Shown here one piece after another: positions 1-7,597 of a stretch of 15,091 bases of DNA. The notes under the pieces were generated by a model. That model saw nothing but the letters and a program-made list of their open reading frames with translations. It did not search any database and was not told the DNA's origin. Source of the DNA: Candidatus Izemoplasmatales bacterium (GTDB taxonomy: Bacteria > Bacillota_I > Bacilli_A > Izemoplasmatales > Hujiaoplasmataceae); the NCBI GenBank assembly GCA_028691335.1, contig JAQUZK010000013.1:1-15091 (forward strand). Reading direction: 5' to 3'. Position 1 is the first letter of the stretch. Each line of letters starts with the position of its first letter. The translations under genes were made by a program, and so were the position numbers.

Positions 1-458
1 CCTATTCTAATTCCTAATTCTTTAGCGTGTTCGTAACTATCCGCTCCAACATCTAAAAAGAAATCATCAAAACTTGAGACTTGTGAAGTTTTGCCATCTC
101 TTAATAAATGAGGAGGCTTAGCTCCAATAACCCCTGGAACAAAAGTCCCGTCATCAATCACAACATTCATATGTTGTGATATGACAACTGCTGGATTAAC
201 TCCACCAATCGCTAAAAGTTTCAAAGAACCATTTTTGTTTATTTCTTTAACAATAGCTCCAATTTCATCCATATGACCAGCTATCATCACAGTAGGACCT
301 TCAGAATCTAAATTAACGCCTCCAAATATAGACCCTAAATTATCCTCTACTATTTCGTCCGCTAATTCTTCAAGGTGTTTTCTCATATATCTTCTGACAT
401 ACTTTTCTTGACCAGATACACCAGGAAGATTAACTAAATCTTGATAGTACTTCTTCAT
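1..458 (-). CDS. M42 family metallo-aminopeptidase, N-terminal part (runs off left edge)
   Basis: Reading from ATG at 458 toward 1 gives about 152 codons without a stop, starting MKKYYQDLVNLPGVSGQEKY. The order LPGVSGQE, then AGHMDEIG near residue 60 with the metal-ligand His and Asp, then DVGADSYEHAKELGIRIG at the end, fits the M42 family (glutamyl or leucyl aminopeptidases, PepA/YtoP/FrvX type). These are cytosolic enzymes with two metals that trim peptides. The catalytic Glu and later metal ligands lie beyond the window. The start has the Shine-Dalgarno sequence AAAGGAGA a few bases upstream, inside the end of trmB. The stop of trmB and this ATG share one base (TGATG), so translational coupling is likely. 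In Bacillus subtilis an M42 gene (ytoP) also lies near trmB and pepV. Substrate specificity cannot be read from this part. Confidence 0.88.
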   Translation of the reverse strand, partial: MKKYYQDLVNLPGVSGQEKYVRRYMRKHLEELADEIVEDNLGSIFGGVNLDSEGPTVMIAGHMDEIGAIVKEINKNGSLKLLAIGGVNPAVVISQHMNVVIDDGTFVPGVIGAKPPHLLRDGKTSQVSSFDDFFLDVGADSYEHAKELGIRI

Positions 459-1108
459 CACTTTTCTCCTTTAAGTTTGGCTTTTATATAATATATTGGT
501 TTATTTAACTTAATAAACCTTATTTCAAATTCTGTTTGAACATTATCTTGTGGTAGAGTTTTATACATATCAAGCATTATTTCTTCAATAATATAGTCTT
601 CATCATCGTTCAAAGTCATCATTGAGTATTCGAATAAACCATAATTATCTGTTTTTATATATATTCTTCCATCTTCGCTCAATATTTTTTTATAATTCTT
701 AAGAAAATGAGGAGAAGTCAATCGTCTTTTAGCTTGTCTTTTTTTTGGCCATGGGTCAGAAAAATTTAAGTAAATATTACTTATTTCATTATCTTTAAAT
801 ATTTCATCTAGATGATAAGCATCAAATCTGATCAATTTTAAATTAGATAAAGGCATAATAATTGCTTTTTCTAAAGCTCTGACTATAACTGAATCGAACT
901 TTTCTATACCTATGAAATTCTCTTCAGAATTATTCTCTGCCTTTTCATAAATAAACTTACCTTTTCCACATCCGATTTCTAAATTAATACTTTTATCATT
1001 CCTAAAAACATCCCGCCAAAGGCCGGCATGTTTTTTTGGATTATCGATTACAATGTTTGGGTAAGACTCGATTAATTCTCTTGCATATTTAACATTTCTA
1101 AGTCGCAT
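458..1108 (-). CDS. trmB: tRNA (guanine-N7-)-methyltransferase TrmB
   Basis: This 216-residue protein is the usual length for TrmB, which uses S-adenosylmethionine to make m7G46 in the variable loop of tRNAs. Residues 44-50 form the SAM-binding EIGCGKG loop. FSDPWPKKRQAKRR at about 116-129 is the family signature, with the catalytic-region Asp118. TEFEIRF at about 192-198 is the conserved C-terminal tRNA-binding motif. The ATG at 1108 is preceded by AGGAGA lying in the last codons of pepV, and only four bases separate the pepV stop from this ATG. The stop is TGA and overlaps the start of the M42 peptidase. It is the middle gene of a three-gene minus-strand operon driven from the promoter upstream of pepV. 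Confidence 0.96.
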   Translation of the reverse strand: MRLRNVKYARELIESYPNIVIDNPKKHAGLWRDVFRNDKSINLEIGCGKGKFIYEKAENNSEENFIGIEKFDSVIVRALEKAIIMPLSNLKLIRFDAYHLDEIFKDNEISNIYLNFSDPWPKKRQAKRRLTSPHFLKNYKKILSEDGRIYIKTDNYGLFEYSMMTLNDDEDYIIEEIMLDMYKTLPQDNVQTEFEIRFIKLNKPIYYIKAKLKGEK

Positions 1109-1112
1109 TAAA

Positions 1113-2465
1113 TCATTCTCCTGCTAACATTATGATACTTTCTGCATAGATACTAGCCGCAATAATCATATCTTTTATTATCAAATACTCGTTAGGCTGA
1201 TGAGCTAAATCCTCATTTCCAGGAAGATTAGGGCCAAAAGCTACAGCTTTTTTTAATATTCTTGCGTACGTTCCGCCACCAATACTCATTATTTTACTGT
1301 CTTGATCTCCGGTGTATTTCATGTAAGCTTCATGTAATGATTTAACTAACTCATCCTCTGGAGAAACATAATGTGGTTTTGAATTACCCATTGAAATATA
1401 TTTTAGTTTTGAAGTTTCAGCTGCTTTAATGATTTTTTCTTCACCTTTTTCAAACTCATAATTTCTAGGATAGCGAATATTAATACCTAATTTCGCATTG
1501 TTACCATCATAATGAACAAAACCTGTATTCATTGTTAACTCTTTCATTTCTTTGTCATAAGTATCTATACCAAGTTTCTTTCCTAAATGGTCTGCACTTA
1601 AGTACTTATCGATAAAATGTATTAAAGGATTGTCAGTATGGTCTTTTAAGAAGTTAACCATTAAATATATGGCATTATTACCTAAATGAGGCCAAGCAGC
1701 ATGGGCATTTTTACCAAACACAGTATAAGTGTTTTTATATACTCTACCATGAGTTTTAGTGTCCTGTAAAAATTTTATAAATTCCTTTTGCTTATTAACT
1801 TTTAAAACAACCGTACATTCATCTGGTACAACATTATAACGTTCTCCTGCTTCTAATGATGCGATTAAATCATCTTCAAATTTACCTTCAAGATTAAAAC
1901 TATAAATACCTTTTTCAGCGTAAATTAATGGGAATTCAGCATCTGGCGCAAAACCAATGTCAGGCATTTGTTCCTTTTCAAGGTATCTTCTTACACCACG
2001 CATTCCAGTTTCTTCATCACAACCTAGAATTAATCGGACTTTTTTATTCAATTTAATACCTTTGTCTTTAACCATTTTCATGGCTATATAAGCTGCGATA
2101 GTAGGACCTTTGTCATCCATAGCGCCTCTAGCATAAATTTTTCCATTTGCTTCATAAGCAGAAAATGGTGGATTATGCCACTTGCCTCCAGCAGGAACGA
2201 CATCCAAATGTCCTAATATACCTAGAACCTCTTCGCCTTCTCCCATCTCAATGTGCCCAGCATAATTGTCCACATTCTTAACAATAAACCCGTCTTTTTC
2301 ACCGGTTTTCAACATAAAATCTAAAGCTTTTTTAATTTCTTTTCCAAAAGGAGCGTTTTCATTTTTCGGATTGAAATTTTCTAAAACAGTGGGAATTTTT
2401 AATAGTTTCTTAGTTAGATCTACATATTCTTCTTGATAATTCTCTGCTACTTCGTACCAATTCAT
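1113..2465 (-). CDS. pepV: Dipeptidase PepV (M20A family)
   Basis: The protein is 450 residues from the ATG at 2465. That ATG is preferred to the in-frame GTG at 2474 because AAGGAAGTG, a good Shine-Dalgarno sequence, lies 6 bases before the ATG and would contain the GTG; the start MNWYEVAENY also fits PepV. It is a cytosolic zinc dipeptidase of broad specificity. M20 landmarks in order are GILGHLDVVPAGGKW (metal His about 86), YARGAMDDKG (bridging Asp about 117), GCDEETGMRG (catalytic Glu and metal Glu about 151-152), PDAEFPLIYAEKG (metal Asp about 175), and a C-terminal GPNLPGNEDLAHQPNEYL with the last metal His. The GPNLPG...HQPNE tail is typical of PepV within M20. It is the first gene of the operon with trmB and the M42 peptidase; the stop is TGA. 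Confidence 0.95.
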   Translation of the reverse strand: MNWYEVAENYQEEYVDLTKKLLKIPTVLENFNPKNENAPFGKEIKKALDFMLKTGEKDGFIVKNVDNYAGHIEMGEGEEVLGILGHLDVVPAGGKWHNPPFSAYEANGKIYARGAMDDKGPTIAAYIAMKMVKDKGIKLNKKVRLILGCDEETGMRGVRRYLEKEQMPDIGFAPDAEFPLIYAEKGIYSFNLEGKFEDDLIASLEAGERYNVVPDECTVVLKVNKQKEFIKFLQDTKTHGRVYKNTYTVFGKNAHAAWPHLGNNAIYLMVNFLKDHTDNPLIHFIDKYLSADHLGKKLGIDTYDKEMKELTMNTGFVHYDGNNAKLGINIRYPRNYEFEKGEEKIIKAAETSKLKYISMGNSKPHYVSPEDELVKSLHEAYMKYTGDQDSKIMSIGGGTYARILKKAVAFGPNLPGNEDLAHQPNEYLIIKDMIIAASIYAESIIMLAGE

Positions 2466-2489
2466 AAATTTCACTTCCTTTACAAAACT

Positions 2490-2517
2490 ATTTTATCATA
2501 TGCTTATGGTTTTGCAA
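2490..2517 (-). promoter_or_regulatory. Likely promoter of the pepV-trmB-M42 operon
   Basis: On the minus strand a TTGCAA box (2512-2517) lies 16 bp before TAAAAT (2490-2495), with a short leader of about 20 bp to the pepV Shine-Dalgarno. The -35 box abuts the inverted repeat at 2517-2544, so a protein bound there could occlude it. Confidence 0.55.
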
Positions 2518-2544
2518 AGATTAAGCAAATAAATACTTAATCTT
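2517..2544. repeat. Perfect 9-bp inverted repeat between divergent promoters
   Basis: AAGATTAAG at 2517-2525 is the exact reverse complement of CTTAATCTT at 2536-2544, with a 10-bp spacer, so the half-site centres are 19 bp apart, close to two helical turns. It lies between the -35 boxes of two diverging transcription units (pepV operon and metal ATPase). No gene ends here, so a terminator role is unlikely and an operator is the better guess. Confidence 0.6.
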
Positions 2545-2563
2545 GTTGTATTAACAGTAATAT

Positions 2564-2591
2564 TTGACAAAGTTTATTCTTCAAGTATAAT
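2564..2591 (+). promoter_or_regulatory. Strong sigma-A-type promoter of the metal ATPase gene
   Basis: TTGACA (2564-2569) and TATAAT (2586-2591), both exact consensus, are separated by 16 bp. The predicted transcript start is near 2598, giving a leader of about 45 bases before the ATG at 2643. Confidence 0.8.
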
Positions 2592-2642
2592 ATTATTATA
2601 AAACTATATATAAATAGGTTGAGAATTGCGGGTTTAAAACAT

Positions 2643-4757
2643 ATGATTAGAAAAATAGAAATGAAAAATCTCACTTGTTCAAATTGTATAGCAAAAGTTG
2701 AAAGAAGAACATCGAGATTACCTTACGTAAATTCAGCTTCGTTTAATTACGCAAAACAAATATTACTAGTTGATTTTAAAGAAGATTATGACGAAAATAT
2801 AGCTTTAAAAGAAATTAAAGGCATTGTAGATATTTTAGAAGATAATATCATAACACATTATTATGAACAAAAAATAGAGGTCAAAAAGACAAACTTTTTT
2901 AAAGAGTATAAGTTTGTTCTTTTTGGTGTGGCTTTAATTTTATATACATTTTCAGCATATACAATTGTTCCCTCTATAAATAATGTTTTCCGAACTACTT
3001 TTGAAGTTCCGACAGACATACTAAAGGATATTTTATACTGGGTAGGCTACGTTTTTTTAATATCTAAATTACTTTGGATTCAAATTAGAGGAATAAAAAA
3101 CTTCAATATTTTTAATGAAAACACATTAATGATTATAGCTACTTTCGCCGCTATGTGGATAGGAAAATATGAGGAAAGTGTAGCTGTTGTAATTTTATAC
3201 TCATTGGGTGAATACTTACAAAATCGTGCCGTTCAAAAATCAAAGAATGAAATTTCTTCACTAATAGATTTAAAAGTAGATTATGCGAATGTCCTAATTG
3301 ATGGAAAAATAGTTATAAAAGACCCAGATCAAGTCAAAGTTGGCGATGTAATTGTTGTTAAAAACGGAGAAAGGATACCGATGGATGGAAAAGTGATTCT
3401 AGGTTCTACATCACTAAATACATCCGAGCTTACTGGCGAGTCAAAACTCAAAACTGTCAATATTGATGATGATGTTCTATCTGGTAATATTAATGTTGGT
3501 GATGTCATTCATATAAAAGTTAGTCAAGAATATGAAAACTCAACATTGGCTAAGATAATTGATTTGATAGAAAACGCTACTAACAAAAAATCAAAAAGAG
3601 AAATGTTTATAACAAAGTTCGCCAAAATCTACACACCTATAGTAGTCGGCTTAGCCGCTTTATTAGTGGTTTACGGATTAATTTGGCATATTGATAATAT
3701 CGATGACTATATTTATAGAGCTGCAATATTCTTAGTTATTTCTTGTCCATGTTCTTTGGTATTATCTGTTCCACTGTCTTACTATGCAGGTATAGGGACC
3801 GCCGCTAAGAATGGTATACTATTTAAAGGTTCAACATATCTTCATTCAATTACTGAAGTAGAACTAATTGCACTAGATAAAACAGGAACTTTGACGCATG
3901 GAGATTTCTTCGTTAAAGAGTTTAGTAATATGCAAACCTTAATGTTAGCTGCTTCAATCGAAAAGTTTTCAAATCATCCTATTGCTAAAGCCATTTTAGA
4001 TCATAACAATTATCCAATTTATAAAGCTAGTAACGTTAAAGAAATACCTGGATATGGTATTAGCGGAGAAATTGATGGTAAAATAGTTTTAGCTGGTAGT
4101 AGAAAATTTCTTGAAAGCAACAATATTAAAGTAAGCGATGAAAAACTTCCAATCGGTTCTTATACTTTTGTTTCTCTTGATAATGAATACGTTGGATATA
4201 TTATCGTTAAAGATGAATTAAAAGAAACTTCAATGGAAACAGTAAGAGATTTTACAAAAGAATATGATACTGTTATGTTGACAGGTGATAATGAAATATC
4301 AGCTAGAGATATAGCTTTACAACTAGGTGGAATTGAGTATTACTCTGAACTGTTACCTGAAGAAAAATTATCTAAGTTTAACGATATTAGGACAAACTCA
4401 GTATCGCTATTTGTTGGAGACGGTATCAACGATGCTCCACTACTAAAAAACGCTGATATAGGTGTATCTTTAGGTAGTGCAACGGATTTAGCGATTGAAG
4501 TAAGTGATGTTATTATAATCAATAATGATATAAGACTCCTTGATAAAGCGATAAAGATAGCTAAAAAAACTAGAAGTATCTCGGCGGAAAACATTATATT
4601 TTCTCTTGTAGTAAAAATTATTTTCCTAATAATGTCTACAATAGGTTTAATGTGGATGTGGCTCTCAATTTTCGCTGATGTTGGTGTAGCGATAATTTGT
4701 GTGCTTAACGCACTTAGAATTATTTATCAAAAAAAATACTTAAAAGATAAAGACTAA
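2643..4757 (+). CDS. P1B-type heavy-metal translocating ATPase (Zn/Cd/Pb efflux type)
   Basis: This is a 704-residue membrane pump that couples ATP hydrolysis to export of a soft metal ion. A single N-terminal heavy-metal-associated domain carries the CSNC metal site (Cys12, Cys15). Then come the actuator TGES loop (264-267), the transmembrane CPC motif (368-370), the phosphorylated Asp412 in DKTGTLT, the nucleotide-binding His445-Pro446, and GDGIND (592-597). In the last membrane segment Asp679 (in ADVGVAIICVLNALR) matches the ZntA/CadA Asp that marks the P1B-2 Zn/Cd/Pb group; Cu pumps have a different set there. The start at 2643 is chosen because it places a full beta strand before CSNC; the TTG at 2619 and ATG at 2661 are less likely. 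The Shine-Dalgarno is weak. No ArsR or MerR regulator gene is adjacent. Expected to lie in the cytoplasmic membrane; Zn versus Cd preference is not decidable here. Confidence 0.93.
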   Translation: MIRKIEMKNLTCSNCIAKVERRTSRLPYVNSASFNYAKQILLVDFKEDYDENIALKEIKGIVDILEDNIITHYYEQKIEVKKTNFFKEYKFVLFGVALILYTFSAYTIVPSINNVFRTTFEVPTDILKDILYWVGYVFLISKLLWIQIRGIKNFNIFNENTLMIIATFAAMWIGKYEESVAVVILYSLGEYLQNRAVQKSKNEISSLIDLKVDYANVLIDGKIVIKDPDQVKVGDVIVVKNGERIPMDGKVILGSTSLNTSELTGESKLKTVNIDDDVLSGNINVGDVIHIKVSQEYENSTLAKIIDLIENATNKKSKREMFITKFAKIYTPIVVGLAALLVVYGLIWHIDNIDDYIYRAAIFLVISCPCSLVLSVPLSYYAGIGTAAKNGILFKGSTYLHSITEVELIALDKTGTLTHGDFFVKEFSNMQTLMLAASIEKFSNHPIAKAILDHNNYPIYKASNVKEIPGYGISGEIDGKIVLAGSRKFLESNNIKVSDEKLPIGSYTFVSLDNEYVGYIIVKDELKETSMETVRDFTKEYDTVMLTGDNEISARDIALQLGGIEYYSELLPEEKLSKFNDIRTNSVSLFVGDGINDAPLLKNADIGVSLGSATDLAIEVSDVIIINNDIRLLDKAIKIAKKTRSISAENIIFSLVVKIIFLIMSTIGLMWMWLSIFADVGVAIICVLNALRIIYQKKYLKDKD

Positions 4758-4778
4758 AACTTTATCTTTTTTTTCTTT
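4742..4778 (+). terminator. Rho-independent terminator after the metal ATPase gene
   Basis: An 11-bp perfect stem (4742-4752 with 4760-4770) closes a 7-base loop and runs into a T-rich tract. The left arm is the last codons of the ATPase gene, and the TAA stop sits in the loop. Confidence 0.85.
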
Positions 4779-4812
4779 ATGTTATAATATACATTGTTTA
4801 GAGGGAGAAAAA

Positions 4813-6108
4813 ATGACTGATATATACATATTGATATTTATTTTTGTTTTAATTTTAGTTAATGGCTTTTTTGCGGCCAGTGAAATGGCTATGGTTTCTG
4901 TAAATCCTAATAAAATTCTTGAGCTTGCTCAAAAAGGAAATAAAAAAGCTATTATCCTAAAAAACATTACTGTTGATTCCACTAAATATTTATCTGCTAT
5001 CCAAGTAGCGATAACTTTAGCAGGATTTTTATCAAGTGCTATTGCTGGTAGTAATCTAGCAAATAACTTTGTTGATTATTTCGCAAAAATTAATATTGTA
5101 ATACCTCAAAATCTAGCGGTTGTAATCATTACTATTCTTTTATCTTTTATAACGCTTGTTTTTGGTGAATTAGTTCCTAAAAAAATCGCATTGAATAATC
5201 CTGTTAAGTTCGCTTTATTTTCTGCTAGAGCAATTAAAGTTACGCTGATAATTACTAAGCCAGCTGTTTGGTTACTATCCATTACAACTACTGGAGTGGT
5301 AAAGTTATTTGGATTAGATAAAAACAAAGAGATAGAAGGGACAACTGAATCAGAAATTCGTCAACTAATAAGATCTGGACAAAGACAAGGTCTTTATCAA
5401 AAAGAAGAAAAAGAAATGCTTGAAAATATTTTTAGATTTGATGACATTGAGGTTACTTCAATAATGACCCCACGAACTGAAGTTTTTGGAATTAACTTGG
5501 AACTTACTAAAGATGAAATCCTTGACACTATTATAAAAGCCAATTACTCAAGAATACCTGTATACGAGAAAACCATCGATAACATAAAAGGTATTATTCA
5601 TGTTAAAGATGTTTTAACCGAAGCTAAGAAGACAGGTCTTAAAAGAATTAACTATAAAAAACTTCTAAGAGAACCTTTCTATGTTCCGGGAAATATGAAA
5701 ATAAATTTTTTATTTAAAAAAATGCAGGAAGAGAACCATCAAATAGCAGTTATTTTAGATAATTATGGTGGGATAGATGGAATAATAACTATGGAAGATA
5801 TATTAGAAGAAATAGTTGGTAATATCTACGATGAGTTTGATGAAGTACAAAATAGTATAAAAGAGATAGATGAATTTAACTTTCTTGTAGATGGTTTAAT
5901 CCAAATCCAAGATTTAAACAGATTTTTAAACATCAATTTATCTGATGAATACGATACACTTAGCGGTTTTATTATTGAAAATTTGGGATATATCCCTAAA
6001 AAAGCTAGTAATGAAATAGTAGAAAAAGATGATTTAATCTTTGAAGTGAAATCAGTTAAAAAGAATAGAATAGATAAAGTGTTAATTAAAAGAACTCCTA
6101 AAGACTAG
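4813..6108 (+). CDS. CNNM/CorC family membrane protein with CBS pair (hemolysin C/UPF0053 family)
   Basis: The protein has 431 residues in three parts. The N-terminal CNNM (DUF21) domain has about four membrane segments (about 3-22, 60-80, 98-118, 135-160) with the family motif GELVPKK at 119-124. A CBS pair follows (about 210-335), seen as IMTPRTEV, SRIPVYE and DNYGGIDGIITMEDILEEIVG. A C-terminal CorC/HlyC domain (about 345-425) holds the core LIQIQDLNRFLNI. Relatives include MpfA of Staphylococcus aureus and YhdP of B. subtilis, linked to Mg2+ extrusion or tolerance; the name hemolysin is historical. The Shine-Dalgarno GAGGGAG (4801-4807) supports ATG 4813. A TATAAT at 4783-4788, with only a weak -35 inside the upstream terminator, suggests its own promoter. 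Neighbouring metal pump context fits an ion-handling role, but which ion is moved is inference. Confidence 0.9.
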   Translation: MTDIYILIFIFVLILVNGFFAASEMAMVSVNPNKILELAQKGNKKAIILKNITVDSTKYLSAIQVAITLAGFLSSAIAGSNLANNFVDYFAKINIVIPQNLAVVIITILLSFITLVFGELVPKKIALNNPVKFALFSARAIKVTLIITKPAVWLLSITTTGVVKLFGLDKNKEIEGTTESEIRQLIRSGQRQGLYQKEEKEMLENIFRFDDIEVTSIMTPRTEVFGINLELTKDEILDTIIKANYSRIPVYEKTIDNIKGIIHVKDVLTEAKKTGLKRINYKKLLREPFYVPGNMKINFLFKKMQEENHQIAVILDNYGGIDGIITMEDILEEIVGNIYDEFDEVQNSIKEIDEFNFLVDGLIQIQDLNRFLNINLSDEYDTLSGFIIENLGYIPKKASNEIVEKDDLIFEVKSVKKNRIDKVLIKRTPKD

Positions 6109-6118
6109 GAGTTCTTTT
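6088..6118. terminator. Bidirectional terminator between converging corC-like gene and tyrS
   Basis: A perfect 13-bp stem (6088-6100 with 6106-6118) has a 5-base loop. The TAG stop of the plus-strand gene is in the right arm, and the minus-strand tyrS stop is 5 bases away. T-rich tails on both sides are short (TTTTCTTATT on plus, TTTTAATT on minus), so it probably serves both genes. Confidence 0.8.
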
Positions 6119-6122
6119 CTTA

Positions 6123-7361
6123 TTAATGAAATCTTATAACACTATACTTCTTTTTACCTCTTCTGATGATAGTATATTTTTTATGTAAAGCATCTTCTTT
6201 TTTTATTACAAACTCAACATCATTTATTTTTTCACCGTTAATTGAAATCGCATTGCTAGTAATCATTTCTCTAGCTTGTCTTTTTGATGAAACTTGCTTT
6301 AAGTCTATCAAAGCATCTACCAATATAACTTCATTATCTACTTCAATTGAATCTAAATTATGAAACCCCATTTCGATTTCATCGATATCTAAATCATTAA
6401 CATCCCCACTAAATAATGCATTAGTAACTTTTATAGCTCTTCTTAACTCATTCTCACCATGTACAAATTTTGTTATTTCTTCAGCCAAAGTTTTCTGAGC
6501 TAATCTTTTTTCTGGTTCTTCATTTAATGATTTTTCAATATCTGAAATATCTTCTTGTGATAAAAAAGTAAATTGTTTTAATCTATTAATCACATCTTGA
6601 TCAGCTGTGTTCAGCCAATATTGATAGAAATCATATACTGAAGTTTTGTTTTTATCTAACCAAATAGCACCTGACTCAGTTTTTCCGAATTTTGTCCCAT
6701 CTGCTTTTGTAACTAGAGGGAAAGTAATACCATATACTTTTGCATCTATTGTATGAATTTTTCTAATAAGTTCCATTCCAGCAGTTATATTTCCCCACTG
6801 ATCTTGCCCGCCAATTTGAAGTGTACAGTTATAGTTTCTAAATAAATGTTCAAAATCCCAAGCCTGAATGATTTGATAAGAAAACTCAGTAAAAGATATT
6901 CCTTTTTCAATTCTTGATTTAACAGAATCTTTACTCATCATATAGGCAACATTAAAATGTTTTCCTATATCTCTTAAAAATTCGATAGCATTTAAAGAAG
7001 ATAACCAATCGTAGTTATTTACAATTGTAGCTTCAGGCAATAAATGTTTGGCTTGTTTAGCAATTCCTTCTGCGTTTTTCAAAGAATCTTCAATACTAAG
7101 TAATTTTCTTTCTTGGCTTTTAAAACTAGGATCACCTATGAGTCCGGTTCCTCCGCCTATAACTAATATTGGTTTATGACCATAATCTTCTAATCTTTTA
7201 GCCACTAAGTACGCCAATAAATGACCGATATGCAAACTATCGGCAGTAGGATCTGCACCTAGATAAAAGGTTAGTTTTTCACTATTTAATTTTTCTGATA
7301 ATTCTTCATCTGTCTGTTGGTATAACAGACCTCTCCATTTTAATTCTTCGTATAAGTTCAT
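6123..7361 (-). CDS. tyrS: Tyrosyl-tRNA synthetase
   Basis: This 412-residue class I synthetase charges tRNA-Tyr. GADPTADSLHIGHL near residues 35-50 contains the HIGH motif, GGGTGLIGDPS follows, and KFGKTESG is the KMSKS equivalent in the form common in Bacilli. The C-terminal S4-like RNA-binding domain is seen at VSSKRQAREMI...NGEKIND. The start is the ATG at 7361, beginning MNLYEELKWRG, because AAAAGGAGAT lies 4 bases upstream; 14 upstream in-frame codons fall in the terminator of the leader and are not translated as protein. Expression is predicted to be controlled by the T-box leader directly upstream, which senses uncharged tRNA-Tyr. The CcpA-like regulator gene lies upstream on the same strand. 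Confidence 0.96.
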   Translation of the reverse strand: MNLYEELKWRGLLYQQTDEELSEKLNSEKLTFYLGADPTADSLHIGHLLAYLVAKRLEDYGHKPILVIGGGTGLIGDPSFKSQERKLLSIEDSLKNAEGIAKQAKHLLPEATIVNNYDWLSSLNAIEFLRDIGKHFNVAYMMSKDSVKSRIEKGISFTEFSYQIIQAWDFEHLFRNYNCTLQIGGQDQWGNITAGMELIRKIHTIDAKVYGITFPLVTKADGTKFGKTESGAIWLDKNKTSVYDFYQYWLNTADQDVINRLKQFTFLSQEDISDIEKSLNEEPEKRLAQKTLAEEITKFVHGENELRRAIKVTNALFSGDVNDLDIDEIEMGFHNLDSIEVDNEVILVDALIDLKQVSSKRQAREMITSNAISINGEKINDVEFVIKKEDALHKKYTIIRRGKKKYSVIRFH

Positions 7362-7375
7362 AATAATCTCCTTTT

Positions 7376-7592
7376 CCAAAATAAAAATCGCCCCTAAAAA
7401 CAAAGGACGATTTACTAATTTACCGCGGTACCACCTTAATTCACTTAAAAAATAAGTGCGCTTATAAAGATAACGGATTTACCGTGCTATAAGAAGCATA
7501 ACTCCTAAGTGTAATAAAATATAAAAGTTAAATCAGTTTTCACCAGCCACTGACTCTCTTTTAATTAACTAAATTATATTTCTCGCTTAATC
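7376..7592 (-). ncRNA. T-box leader of tyrS (tyrosine specific)
   Basis: The minus strand shows the main parts of a T-box riboswitch. Stem I has a base pairing of TAAG with CTTA, an AAATATAA/TTATATTT helix, the AGAGAG element at 7554-7559, and a distal GGCTGGTG loop closed by TCAGT/ACTGA. The internal loop on the 3' side offers TAC (7511-7513) followed by A, the tyrosine codon, as specifier. The T-box sequence AAGGTGGTACCGCGG lies at 7423-7437. It is followed by a terminator: a 9-bp stem with one G-U pair (7405-7413 with 7385-7393) and then TTTTTATTTT. The alternate pairing of AAGG in the T-box with CCTT after it would form the antiterminator. Uncharged tRNA-Tyr should favour readthrough into tyrS. 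No convincing separate promoter was found, so it may be transcribed by readthrough from the regulator gene or from a weak site near its 3' end. Confidence 0.93.
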
Positions 7593-7597
7593 ACAGT

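Noticed and set aside
2619..2642. TTG start for the metal ATPase, 8 codons upstream
   Set aside because: The ATG at 2643 already gives a full first beta strand before the CSNC motif; the upstream residues match nothing in the family.
4340..4594. Open frame of 84 codons on the minus strand
   Set aside because: It lies entirely inside the ATPase gene over its conserved GDGIND region, and its Ser/Ile-rich translation has no recognisable features; it is an antisense shadow.
5106..5327. Open frame of 73 codons on the minus strand
   Set aside because: It is antisense to the membrane domain of the CNNM/CorC gene, without a Shine-Dalgarno or any known motif.
6166..6363. Open frame of 65 codons on the plus strand
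   Set aside because: It is antisense to the S4-domain end of tyrS and looks like a by-product of AT-rich codons.
7362..7403. N-terminal extension of TyrRS by 14 residues
   Set aside because: These codons are the T-box terminator and the Shine-Dalgarno; the family start and spacing support the ATG at 7361.
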